Source of the DNA: an uncultured Fidelibacterota bacterium | GTDB lineage: Bacteria; Marinisomatota; Marinisomatia; Marinisomatales; TCS55 | Length of the DNA stretch: 12,212 bases | Reading direction: 5' to 3' | Assembly (NCBI GenBank): GCA_913046805.1 | Contig: CAJWTA010000028.1 | Location: 1-12,212 of the forward strand | Shown here: positions 1 to 6,756 of the stretch, piece by piece | Layout: each line of letters starts with the position of its first letter | Position numbering within the stretch: the stretch's first letter is position 1 | Made by a program: the position numbers and the translations under genes | Notes under the pieces: model-generated | Seen by the model: only the letters and a program-made list of their open reading frames with translations | What the model was told of the DNA's origin: nothing | Database searches by the model: none

Positions 1-107
1 TCCTCTTCTGCTGGAGCTTCCTCCTCAGCGGGTGCTTCCTCTTCTGCGGGTGCTTCTTCTTCAGCGGGTGCTTCTTCTTCAGCTGGGGTTTCTTCCTCAG
101 GGGGTGC
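1..107 (-). repeat. Imperfect 18-base tandem repeat encoding the APAEEE tail of S16
   Basis: Six copies (five full, the sixth cut one base short by the window edge) of an 18-base unit, read on the minus strand as GCA CCC GCT GAA GAA GAA with variants. They encode Ala-Pro-Ala-Glu-Glu-Glu, with APPEEE and TPAEEE as the two most upstream copies. Most differences between copies are synonymous (GAA/GAG, GCT/GCA, CCC/CCA), so the peptide pattern is better conserved than the DNA. Slippage could change the copy number. Confidence 0.93.
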
Positions 108-503
108 TTCTTCTTCTGCTTTCTTTAATTTCGCCTTCTTAACTTTTTCATCAGCTTTTTCAGCTCTTCTTTTAAGAGTCTCTTCTCTGTCTGCTGCCCA
201 CTTTTTCATTTCTTTTTCAATTTCTTTTTCATCAAGGCCTTGACCAATTAAGTGCCATTTGTGCGCCAACCCGCTTCTTTTCATAAGTCCATGCAGCGCA
301 TCAGAAGGCTGAGCACCTGCTTTGAGCCAATGAATAATACGCTCGTCATTTAAAGAATATGCTTTATTTTGATCTACAGGGTTAAACCATCCTAGTTCTT
401 CAATAGCAGCTCCATCTCTTTTGTTACGCGAATCCATAACAACTACACGATAAAAGGGTCTATTCCTACGCCCTATTCGCTTCAATCTTATTTTTGTAGC
501 CAA
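1..503 (-). CDS. rpsP: 30S ribosomal protein S16 with long acidic C-terminal tail (3' end outside window)
   Basis: S16 binds 16S rRNA and helps assemble the small ribosomal subunit. The translation from 503 downward begins ATKIRLKRIGRRNRPFYRVV, the typical S16 N-terminus, followed by GWFNP (38-42) and the ERIIHWLKAGAQPSDAL segment (54-70). Ordinary S16 ends near residue 80-90. Here it continues with a charged, probably helical Lys/Glu stretch (91-132) and then Ala-Pro-Glu hexapeptide repeats (133 to the edge, residue 167). Long acidic S16 tails are known in the FCB group. The start is a TTG at 501-503: the same frame has a TAA 15 bases upstream and no ATG between, and an AAGGAG lies 8 bases before the TTG. 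A nearby ATG (506-508) is in another frame and soon hits a stop. In many bacteria rimM, trmD and rplS follow rpsP; here they would lie beyond the left edge. Confidence 0.96.
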   Translation of the reverse strand, partial: MATKIRLKRIGRRNRPFYRVVVMDSRNKRDGAAIEELGWFNPVDQNKAYSLNDERIIHWLKAGAQPSDALHGLMKRSGLAHKWHLIGQGLDEKEIEKEMKKWAADREETLKRRAEKADEKVKKAKLKKAEEEAPPEEETPAEEEAPAEEEAPAEEEAPAEEEAPAEE

Positions 504-511
504 ATCATTGT

Positions 512-517
512 CTCCTT
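512..517 (-). promoter_or_regulatory. Shine-Dalgarno AAGGAG deciding the TTG start of rpsP
   Basis: On the minus strand AAGGAG sits 8 bases upstream of TTG (501-503). There is no in-frame ATG between the upstream in-frame stop and the conserved S16 N-terminus, so this site fixes a non-ATG start. Confidence 0.8.
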
Positions 518-568
518 AATTTTTATATAAGTGTTATCTAGCCTTAAATGTATATTTTTAATAATTTC

Positions 569-576
569 ATTATAAT
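569..576. promoter_or_regulatory. Candidate shared -10 palindrome between rpsP and the GNAT gene
   Basis: The 137-base gap 504-640 separates two divergent genes. It holds ATTATAAT, a perfect palindrome that contains the consensus TATAAT on both strands (plus 571-576, minus 574-569). The minus-strand box lies about 65 bases upstream of the rpsP start and the plus-strand box about 65 bases upstream of the GNAT start. No convincing -35 hexamer is seen at 16-18 bases on either side, and AT-rich DNA produces TATAAT by chance, so this is a candidate only. The rest of the gap is AT-rich with no hairpin or gene visible. Confidence 0.35.
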
Positions 577-640
577 TACAGCCTAGAAAATTAACTATCC
601 TTTTTAAGTTTATCAACAGAGAAAGAGAAGCATATTTTTA

Positions 641-1132
641 ATGGAATTTTCAATCATTAGAACCAAAAAAAATCATTTGAACGAAATTTTAACTCTTAAT
701 GAATCTTTTCTACCAGCTGTAAGTAGCGTCGATATAAACCAAATGAGTAGATTTCTTAGATTCGCTGACTATTTTAAAAGTGTATTGATAAACAACAAAA
801 TTTCAGGATTTTTGATTGCCATTCAACCGGGAAAAAAATACGATAGTCTAAATTATAAATGGTTTGAAAAAAAATTCGAGTCATTTATTTATGTAGATCG
901 AATAGTCATTGGATCAGAATTTCAAGGGCAAGGTATTGGAAAAGCATTTTATGACGATCTCCAAAGTTATGCTAGTAAAAAAACAAGTACTATAACCTGT
1001 GAGGTGAACATTAAGCCGAGCAATGAAGGCTCAATGATTTTTCATCAGAAATACGGCTTTAAAAAAGTTGGGACTCAAATAACTGAGAAGGGAAAAAAAG
1101 AAGTTTGTCTTATGACATATAAAATGAGCTAA
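641..1132 (+). CDS. GNAT-family N-acetyltransferase (COG3818-like)
   Basis: A 163-residue, single-domain cytoplasmic protein of the GNAT fold, which transfers an acetyl group from acetyl-CoA to an amine; the substrate is unknown. The acetyl-CoA pyrophosphate loop (motif A) is visible as VDRIVI (85-90) followed by QGQGIGK (95-101), and motif B as CEVNIKPSN (120-128) with YGF (138-140). The N-terminal [12 protein letters not shown], followed by YDSLNYKWF (67-75) and FIYVDRIVI, matches my memory of the COG3818 group of predicted acetyltransferases. The ATG at 641 has only a weak upstream GAGAAG. The gene stands alone on its strand, divergent from rpsP, and ends tail-to-tail with ybiT: its TAA (1130-1132) overlaps the ybiT TAG (1131-1129). 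Family call firm, biological role open. Confidence 0.87.
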   Translation: MEFSIIRTKKNHLNEILTLNESFLPAVSSVDINQMSRFLRFADYFKSVLINNKISGFLIAIQPGKKYDSLNYKWFEKKFESFIYVDRIVIGSEFQGQGIGKAFYDDLQSYASKKTSTITCEVNIKPSNEGSMIFHQKYGFKKVGTQITEKGKKEVCLMTYKMS

Positions 1133-2712
1133 ACCTCTGATCTTAAAAGTTCGTGATTAGTGGAATAGTCTCGAATCTTATCATCTTTAATTTCAACAAT
1201 CCTAGTAGCCAATGACGAAATAAATTCTCTATCGTGGCTAGCAAAAATTATTGTACCATCAAATCTGCTCAATGCTAAGTTCAACGATTCTATTGATTCC
1301 ATATCTAGGTGATTTGTGGGCTCATCCAAAACAATAACATTAGGCCTTTGGAGAATGATTTTGCCAAATATCATGCGTCTTTTTTCGCCACCAGATAAAA
1401 CTTTTATTGATTTATTTATATGGTCTTGAGAAAATAATAATCTTCCCAAAGTTCCTCTTATCACTTGCAAATCATCGTCTTTTTGTCCCCATTGAGCCAT
1501 CCAGTCAATTAATGGAATATCGTATTTGAATTCTTCATTGTGATTTTGAGCAAAATAACCAATTTTAACATTTTTACTCCAAACAACTTTACCGGAATCA
1601 ATATTTAAATCCTGCATAAAACATCGAAGTAGCGTTGATTTACCTATACCATTATTTCCAATTACAGCAATTCTTTCACCAGATTCAATATTAATTGAAA
1701 ACTTTTTTATAATTTCTAGCTCATCAAAGCTTTTGTTGAGGCCTTCAACTTCAAGTGCCGTATTGTAAATTTTCTTATCTTGATTAAATTGAATGAACGG
1801 ATAAACTCGGCTTGATTTTTTTACTTCATCTAGTTTTATTTTTTTTAGTTGATTGGCACGTGAGGTTGCTTGCTTGGCTTTAGAGGCATTTGCTGAAAAT
1901 CTTCTCACAAAAGACTCTAGCTCTTTAATTTTAGCCTCTTTTTTAGCATTTTCATGGGTTAAAAGCTGCTTGGAAAGAGCAGATTCAACCATAAATAAAT
2001 CATAATTTCCGCTATAAAGTTGAAGCTTTCCATAATCTAAGTCAACCATATGTGTGCATACATTATTTAAAAAGTGCCTATCATGGGAAATAACTATCAT
2101 TGTACTATTTCTATTCTTCAACGTTTCTTCAAGCCACGAGATATTTTCGAGATCTAAATTATTTGTTGGTTCATCTAGCAAGAGAATATCTGGATCTCCA
2201 AACAAAGCTTGCGCAAGCAAGACTTTTAATTTTTTTTCAGGGGATATTTTTTTCATTTTCAAAGACTGTTCTAGAGTAGAAATTCCCAGCCCAAGCAACA
2301 GTTCACTTGCATCAGACTCTGCACTGTAACCATTCATTTCTGAAAAGTCTATTTCTAGATTTGATACTTTTAAGGCTTCGTCTTCGTTCATTTCATCCAA
2401 ACTATAGATACGATCTCGTTCTTTTTTTATGGCCCATAATTTTTTATGGCCCATCATTACACAATCAATAATATTTATTTCTTCGAAAGCAAATTGATCC
2501 TGCGAAAGCATTGAAATACGCCTATCTTTGAGAACGCTAACGCTTCCAGATGTTGGCTCTAATTCTCCTGAAAGAACTTTCATGAATGTTGATTTACCAG
2601 ATCCATTAGCTCCAATTAAGCCATAAACATTTCCTTTTGAAAAAGTTATTGATATATCTTCAAAAAGCGGTTTTGGTCCAAATTGTACAGTAATTTCATT
2701 TGCAGTGATCAA
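1129..2712 (-). CDS. ybiT: ABC-F family ATPase, YbiT/YkpA subfamily
   Basis: A soluble twin-ATPase protein of 527 residues with no membrane domain. ABC-F proteins bind the ribosomal E site and relieve stalled or antibiotic-blocked translation. First domain: Walker A GANGSGKS (34-41), Walker B and D-loop [13 protein letters not shown] (175-187). A charged interdomain linker (about 245-310) carries [16 protein letters not shown] (271-286). Second domain: GNNGIGKS (352-359), signature LSGGE (439-443), LDEPTNHLD (462-470), SHDRE (492-496). The first-domain signature is degenerate (ISPEKKLK, 156-163), as in E. coli YbiT (about 530 aa), which it resembles along its length, from memory. The start is TTG (2710-2712) with AAAGGA 6 bases upstream; it gives the M-I-x-x-N/x N-terminus usual for the subfamily. 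A 128-base gap separates it from the upstream gene, so it may have its own promoter, although I find no convincing one. Confidence 0.92.
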   Translation of the reverse strand: MITANEITVQFGPKPLFEDISITFSKGNVYGLIGANGSGKSTFMKVLSGELEPTSGSVSVLKDRRISMLSQDQFAFEEINIIDCVMMGHKKLWAIKKERDRIYSLDEMNEDEALKVSNLEIDFSEMNGYSAESDASELLLGLGISTLEQSLKMKKISPEKKLKVLLAQALFGDPDILLLDEPTNNLDLENISWLEETLKNRNSTMIVISHDRHFLNNVCTHMVDLDYGKLQLYSGNYDLFMVESALSKQLLTHENAKKEAKIKELESFVRRFSANASKAKQATSRANQLKKIKLDEVKKSSRVYPFIQFNQDKKIYNTALEVEGLNKSFDELEIIKKFSINIESGERIAVIGNNGIGKSTLLRCFMQDLNIDSGKVVWSKNVKIGYFAQNHNEEFKYDIPLIDWMAQWGQKDDDLQVIRGTLGRLLFSQDHINKSIKVLSGGEKRRMIFGKIILQRPNVIVLDEPTNHLDMESIESLNLALSRFDGTIIFASHDREFISSLATRIVEIKDDKIRDYSTNHELLRSEV

Positions 2713-2718
2713 AGTGTG

Positions 2719-2724
2719 TCCTTT
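2719..2724 (-). promoter_or_regulatory. Shine-Dalgarno AAAGGA supporting the TTG start of ybiT
   Basis: On the minus strand AAAGGA is 6 bases before the TTG at 2712-2710. The conserved ABC-F N-terminus begins directly after this codon and no ATG is available there. Confidence 0.7.
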
Positions 2725-2840
2725 TTTTAATTTTTAATGAAAGTAGAAACGTGACTGTTGGATAAATAGTGTAATTAGTTCGCGAGTTTAATAATCAGAT
2801 TACTATAAATAAAGAAAAATAAATTGCGCTTCTAGAGCTG

Positions 2841-3272
2841 CTAATACTTATATTTTTTTTGTGCCTTAAGTAGGTATAAGTCCGCTTTTTCAGTTTTACC
2901 ATCCTGTGCCAATGAAACAATTCTTAATGCTTCCAACAAGGGAATTTGCATGTTATCAAAATTTGAATAAAACGCATCTAAAGCTTTCGAAATCAGACCA
3001 ACATCATACCCGGCTTTTTTAGACCTATGCTCATCGACTATTTCATAGAATCTTTCGATAAAGTATGGCTCTACCCAGCCAGGATTTTGATTATACTGTT
3101 TATTGATTTCTTGTTTGTGATGGTATTTAAGCTTTGCTCCTGTAGCGTATACACCATTGATAAAAGCAGATTTTTCACCAACTTCTAAAGACTCCCAATA
3201 TAATGCTGGAGATTTTTTTTGTGACAAAGCTATTGAAAAACAAAAAAATAAAAAAATTATTCTTCTATTCAT
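2841..3272 (-). CDS. Small secreted protein of unknown function
   Basis: I do not recognise this 143-residue protein. It opens with a Sec signal: Arg3-Arg4, a hydrophobic stretch IIFLFFCFSIAL (5-16) and a likely cleavage A-L-S|Q after Ser17. There is no lipobox and no later membrane segment, so the mature protein of about 126 residues should be periplasmic or secreted. It is charged and mostly helical in appearance. Two parts look like conserved motifs: KSAFINGVYATGAKL (34-48), and the segment 97-121 containing DAFYSNFDN, IPLLEAL and RIVSL. The second recalls, weakly and from memory, small exported proteins with a DxFYxDxxNxxIPxxxAL pattern; I would not name a family. The ATG overlaps the end of nadE by 8 bases (ATGAATAG), so it is probably translated from the same message. 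The 128-base gap downstream holds no clear terminator. Confidence 0.75.
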   Translation of the reverse strand: MNRRIIFLFFCFSIALSQKKSPALYWESLEVGEKSAFINGVYATGAKLKYHHKQEINKQYNQNPGWVEPYFIERFYEIVDEHRSKKAGYDVGLISKALDAFYSNFDNMQIPLLEALRIVSLAQDGKTEKADLYLLKAQKKYKY

Positions 3273-4884
3273 TGCTCAACTCATCATATTTATTAACAAT
3301 TGGGACTCTTCTTCCCATACCAAAAGCTTTCGAGGTAACACGTAAACCAGGTGCTGCCTGCCTTCTTTTATATTCATTCAATGTAATTCTTTTAGAAATA
3401 TTTTTTACCAAATCAGAGTCACTTCCTTTTTTAATTAATTCATATGGAGATTTTTCATTATCAATTAACGCTGAAACTAATGGACTTACTTCGTTGTAAT
3501 CAAATGGATCTATTTGGTCCGGTCTTAATTCTGCTGAAGGAGGTTTCTCTATGCAATTAGCTGGAATAATAATATGGTTTGAATTTTTATTAAACCAATT
3601 GGATATTTTGTATACATCTTCCTTGGATAAGTCTGAGATTACCGATAGACCTCCATTCATATCGCCATACAAAGTACAATATCCCATGGCAAGTTCTGTT
3701 TTATTGCCAGTTGACAGAACCAACCAATTATATTTATTAGATAGAGCCATTAATATATTTCCGCGAATTCTTGATTGAATGTTTTCTTCAGCTATTCCAA
3801 TATTATTTTTGTCAAGGTCTGAAAACAATAAGGCTTCAAATGAATCAACAATCGAATTTATGGGGATTTTGCGAAAATCTATCTGAAGGTTGTTTGCAAG
3901 TTTTTTAGCATCACTTATGCTGTGATCACTCGAAAATTTTGATGGCATTGAAACTCCATACACATTGTCGCTACCAAGCGCCTTAACTGCAATACACGCA
4001 GTTAAACTAGAGTCTATGCCTCCACTCAAACCTATCACTGCTTTGTTGTGTCCGGTTTTAGAAAAATAATCTTTAACGCCTAAAGTAAGGGCATTAAATA
4101 TAGATTCTTCCCGCATAGGTTGATCAATTTGGACTGGTTTGCTTTCTGTTAAATCAACAATTAAAAGATCTTCATCAAAAGATTTTCCTTTTGCTATTAA
4201 ATTTGCTTTGGAATCGTAGGCTAGAGATTGGCCATCAAAAATAAGCTCATCTTGCGATCCAACAAGATTACAATAAACGAATGGTAGCCCCGCTTTCTGT
4301 ACTTTTTGCTTAATTATATTACAGCGCTCTAACAATCTGTCTTCACCAAAAGGTGACGCAGAAATATTAATGATAATTTCCGCTCCAGAATCTTTGGCAA
4401 TACCCACAAGATCCTTAGAATAATTGTGATCCCATAAGTCTTCACAAATTTGTAGTCCAACTTTTTTTGTTTGGTTTGAAACTTTAAGATTAAATACACA
4501 GTCGCTACTCCCGCTTTTAAAATATCTATCCTCATCAAAGACATCGTATGTAGGAAGAAGTATTTTTTGGTAAGATCCAATAATTGATCCATTTTCACAA
4601 ATAAAAGAGCTATTAAATAAATCGTCATTCTTAACTAGGATAGAACCTAAGATCATTGGAACTGAAGAATAGGCGGCTATTTCATCAAGAGCTTTTGAAA
4701 CCTTTCTCAAAAAATGATCTCTTAAAAGGAGATCCTGGGGTGGATATCCAGTTAATACAAGTTCAGGGAAAACTACTAATTCAGCTCCTAAAGTTATCGA
4801 TTTATCGTAATAATCTAAAACTAGCTGCTTATTTGCATTAATAGCACCTACCGTTGGATTTACCTGACAGACTCCAATTTTCAT
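3265..4884 (-). CDS. nadE: Glutamine-dependent NAD(+) synthetase
   Basis: This enzyme makes NAD+ from deamido-NAD (nicotinic acid adenine dinucleotide), ATP and glutamine, the last step of NAD biosynthesis. It has 539 residues in two domains. The N-terminal nitrilase-type glutaminase (about 1-250) shows the Glu-Lys-Cys triad: E41 in FPELVLTGYPPQDLLL, K107 in YQKILLPTYDVFDE, C147 in LQICEDLWDH. The C-terminal ammonia-using synthetase (about 265-539) shows the ATP PP-loop SGGIDSS (287-293), STGNKTE (391-397) and KPPSAELRPDQ (447-457). Both active sites look intact, so glutamine rather than free ammonia should be the nitrogen donor. The ATG at 4884 lies 6 bases after the asnS stop with no clear Shine-Dalgarno, which suggests coupled translation. 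The 3' end overlaps the small secreted protein gene by 8 bases. Confidence 0.97.
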   Translation of the reverse strand: MKIGVCQVNPTVGAINANKQLVLDYYDKSITLGAELVVFPELVLTGYPPQDLLLRDHFLRKVSKALDEIAAYSSVPMILGSILVKNDDLFNSSFICENGSIIGSYQKILLPTYDVFDEDRYFKSGSSDCVFNLKVSNQTKKVGLQICEDLWDHNYSKDLVGIAKDSGAEIIINISASPFGEDRLLERCNIIKQKVQKAGLPFVYCNLVGSQDELIFDGQSLAYDSKANLIAKGKSFDEDLLIVDLTESKPVQIDQPMREESIFNALTLGVKDYFSKTGHNKAVIGLSGGIDSSLTACIAVKALGSDNVYGVSMPSKFSSDHSISDAKKLANNLQIDFRKIPINSIVDSFEALLFSDLDKNNIGIAEENIQSRIRGNILMALSNKYNWLVLSTGNKTELAMGYCTLYGDMNGGLSVISDLSKEDVYKISNWFNKNSNHIIIPANCIEKPPSAELRPDQIDPFDYNEVSPLVSALIDNEKSPYELIKKGSDSDLVKNISKRITLNEYKRRQAAPGLRVTSKAFGMGRRVPIVNKYDELSNE

Positions 4885-4890
4885 TAGTAT

Positions 4891-6180
4891 TTAGGGTTCA
4901 ATTCTATAGATTGTTCGTGGGTAAGGAATGGTTTCCCTAACATGCTTTGTTCCGCAAATCCAACCTACAGTTCTCTCAATTCCTAATCCATAGCCCGAAT
5001 GAGGAACAGATCCATATTTTCGCAGATCTAAATACCACTGAAATGGTTCAACAGGCAATTTATGTTCTTGAATTCTTGAAAGGAGTATATCGTGATCATC
5101 TTCCCTTTGGCCCCCACCTACGATCTCTCCAAAGCCTTCAGGAGCAATCATATCTACACCAAGAGCTAAATTGCTTTTATCTGTATCACGCTTCATGTAA
5201 AAAGCTTTAATTTCAGATGGCCATCGATGAATCATGACAGGACGATCAAATTCTTCCGATATAGTAGTTTCATCAGCTCCTCCAAAATCGCTACCATATT
5301 TAAAATCAACGCCTCTTTTCTCTAATATATTTACCGCTTCATCATATGTAATACGTGGGAACGGTGGAATTGAATTTTCAAGCTTAGTTGTGTCTCTTTC
5401 TAGAATTTTTAATTCTTCCTTGCAATGCTCAAGACACCATTGCACAACATAGCTAACATGTTTTTCAGCCCAATCCATATTCTCTTCTAAATCACAGTAT
5501 GCCATTTCGGGTTCAACCATCCAGAATTCAGTTAAATGCCTCCTTGTCTTTGATTTTTCTGCCCTAAAGGTTGGTCCAAAGACATAAATTTTACCAAAGG
5601 CCATTGCGCTCGCTTCACCGTATAATTGTCCACTTTGCGTTAAGTATGCCGATCGATCAAAATAATCCAATTCGAAAAGTGTACTAGTTCCCTCAACTGA
5701 GTTAGCGGTTAATATTGGAGAGTCCATCAATGTAAAACCATTGTCATCAAAAAAATCGCGTGTGGCTTTAATTGCCTGATGCCTTACTTTTAAAATAGCA
5801 TTTTGATTTTTAGATCTGAGCCATAAATGCCTATTGCTCATCAAAAAATCAGCACCGTGCTCTTTATGGGATATTGGGTATTCTTCTGCAATTTGGTGAA
5901 CAATTATTTCAGTTACACCTAACTCATACCCTCCAACAGAACGGGGTTCAGATCTAACAACTCCTTTTATAGTAACCGATGATTCTTGTGTTAATGTATT
6001 TTCCAATTCAAATGTTTTTTTATCGGTTTCTTTATCAATAACAACACATTGGACTAATCCAGAACCGTCTCTTAATATCAAAAACCATATCTTTCCTATT
6101 GATCTGATATTATAAACCCATCCATTTAAAGTTACATTTTTCCCATCAAAATTCTTCAATTCAGAGATTGTTGTATTCAT
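4891..6180 (-). CDS. asnS: Asparagine--tRNA ligase, short Bacillus-type
   Basis: A class II aminoacyl-tRNA synthetase that charges tRNA-Asn. With the extended start used for numbering here (GTG at 6189 = residue 1), the N-terminal OB-fold anticodon domain is about 14-105 (VTLNGWVYNIRS, 19-30). Motif 2 is FRAEKSKTRRHLTEF (208-222), with EFWMVEPEMAY next to it. Motif 3 is GYGLGIERT (399-407), and the protein ends IPYPRTIYRIEP. The ending HVRETIPYPR and the 429-432 residue length fit the B. subtilis-like AsnRS rather than the longer E. coli type. I set the start at ATG 6180-6178 (429 aa): MNTTI aligns with the B. subtilis N-terminus MKTTI, and a GTGGA lies just upstream of the ATG, whereas the in-frame GTG 9 bases earlier has no ribosome site. 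lptE ends 24 bases upstream and nadE begins 6 bases downstream. Confidence 0.96.
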   Translation of the reverse strand: MNTTISELKNFDGKNVTLNGWVYNIRSIGKIWFLILRDGSGLVQCVVIDKETDKKTFELENTLTQESSVTIKGVVRSEPRSVGGYELGVTEIIVHQIAEEYPISHKEHGADFLMSNRHLWLRSKNQNAILKVRHQAIKATRDFFDDNGFTLMDSPILTANSVEGTSTLFELDYFDRSAYLTQSGQLYGEASAMAFGKIYVFGPTFRAEKSKTRRHLTEFWMVEPEMAYCDLEENMDWAEKHVSYVVQWCLEHCKEELKILERDTTKLENSIPPFPRITYDEAVNILEKRGVDFKYGSDFGGADETTISEEFDRPVMIHRWPSEIKAFYMKRDTDKSNLALGVDMIAPEGFGEIVGGGQREDDHDILLSRIQEHKLPVEPFQWYLDLRKYGSVPHSGYGLGIERTVGWICGTKHVRETIPYPRTIYRIEP

Positions 6181-6204
6181 TTTTTCCACTTATTTAATAG
6201 TTAG

Positions 6205-6756
6205 TTACCATGACGTCATAATTTCATTTAAAACATCTTCGGCTATCTTATTTACAGCTACCGAGGTAGCAAACTCTCTAGGATCACCAAACTCATTGTC
6301 ATCCTCTCCATCAATTAACCCATCCCCATCATTATCAATCCCATCGGAACTTATATCGCCCGAGAGTCCATAAGCTCCCCATCCCGAAAAATTTTTTTTA
6401 AGCAACGACTTGTCATTTTTCTTATCATACCATTCAATATTCATATGTACAGTAAATCTGTATTCTGTTACCGCTTCTTGCTTTGTAAAGGTATATGGAG
6501 CATCCGTAACTCTGGTAATTATTCCTGACAAGATTGAGACAGCAGACTCTTCATCAGTAACTCGCAAAATATTCTCTTCATTAAACTTTTTAATAATATT
6601 TTCCGTAACAGATTCACTCATTCCAAATTCAGCAGTTTGATTTTCAACTATTGGTATTGCTATAGAATTTATGTGCGGAGGAATACTTCCAGCCAATGAA
6701 TAATAGGTGCAGGATGAAATAAAAACGAATTGACAATAAAATAATGCTAATCTCAT
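6205..6756 (-). CDS. lptE: LptE-like LPS-assembly lipoprotein with an Asp-rich loop
   Basis: LptE is the outer-membrane lipoprotein that plugs the LptD barrel and helps insert lipopolysaccharide. The 183-residue protein has a short hydrophobic leader and lipobox I-S-S-C, with Cys16 as the lipidation site. CTYYSLAGSIPPHINSIAIP (16-35), followed by VENQT and EFGMSESVTENI, is the characteristic opening of the family, and the C-terminal helix AVNKIAEDVLNEI (167-179) also fits. Between GWGAYG (125-130) and that helix lies an Asp/Gly-rich stretch (138-159) with a DxDxDGxxD calcium-type motif, which is not part of E. coli LptE. The start codon sits inside the stop of the sigma-54 activator gene (ATGA, 6753-6756), so translation is likely coupled. 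Linkage of LptE to such an activator is a known FCB arrangement. Family call good; calcium binding is inferred. Confidence 0.85.
   Translation of the reverse strand: MRLALFYCQFVFISSCTYYSLAGSIPPHINSIAIPIVENQTAEFGMSESVTENIIKKFNEENILRVTDEESAVSILSGIITRVTDAPYTFTKQEAVTEYRFTVHMNIEWYDKKNDKSLLKKNFSGWGAYGLSGDISSDGIDNDGDGLIDGEDDNEFGDPREFATSVAVNKIAEDVLNEIMTSW
6280..6345 (-). other. DxDxDG calcium-type loop coded within lptE
   Basis: Codons 138-159 of lptE encode an acidic loop whose core D141-N-D143-G-D145-G-L-I-D149 matches the D-x-[DN]-x-[DN]-G-x-x-D spacing of EF-hand, dockerin and thrombospondin type-3 calcium loops. A second acidic patch, EDDNEFGDP (151-159), follows. The pattern is seen directly; metal binding is inferred. 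Confidence 0.75.

Noticed and set aside
1854..1870. Sigma-54 promoter-like TGGCACG...TTGCT on the plus strand
   Set aside because: Both half-sites match the consensus, but the GG to GC spacing is 11 bases instead of 10. It lies antisense inside the ybiT coding sequence with no gene positioned to use it; it is probably chance coding sequence.
2821..2850. Possible terminator hairpin after the small secreted protein gene
   Set aside because: Minus-strand GCTCTAGAAGC followed by T-rich sequence forms only a stem of about 3 base pairs; too weak to call.
6181..6189. GTG at 6189 as the asnS start
   Set aside because: No Shine-Dalgarno lies before it, and the ATG 9 bases later aligns with the known short AsnRS N-terminus.
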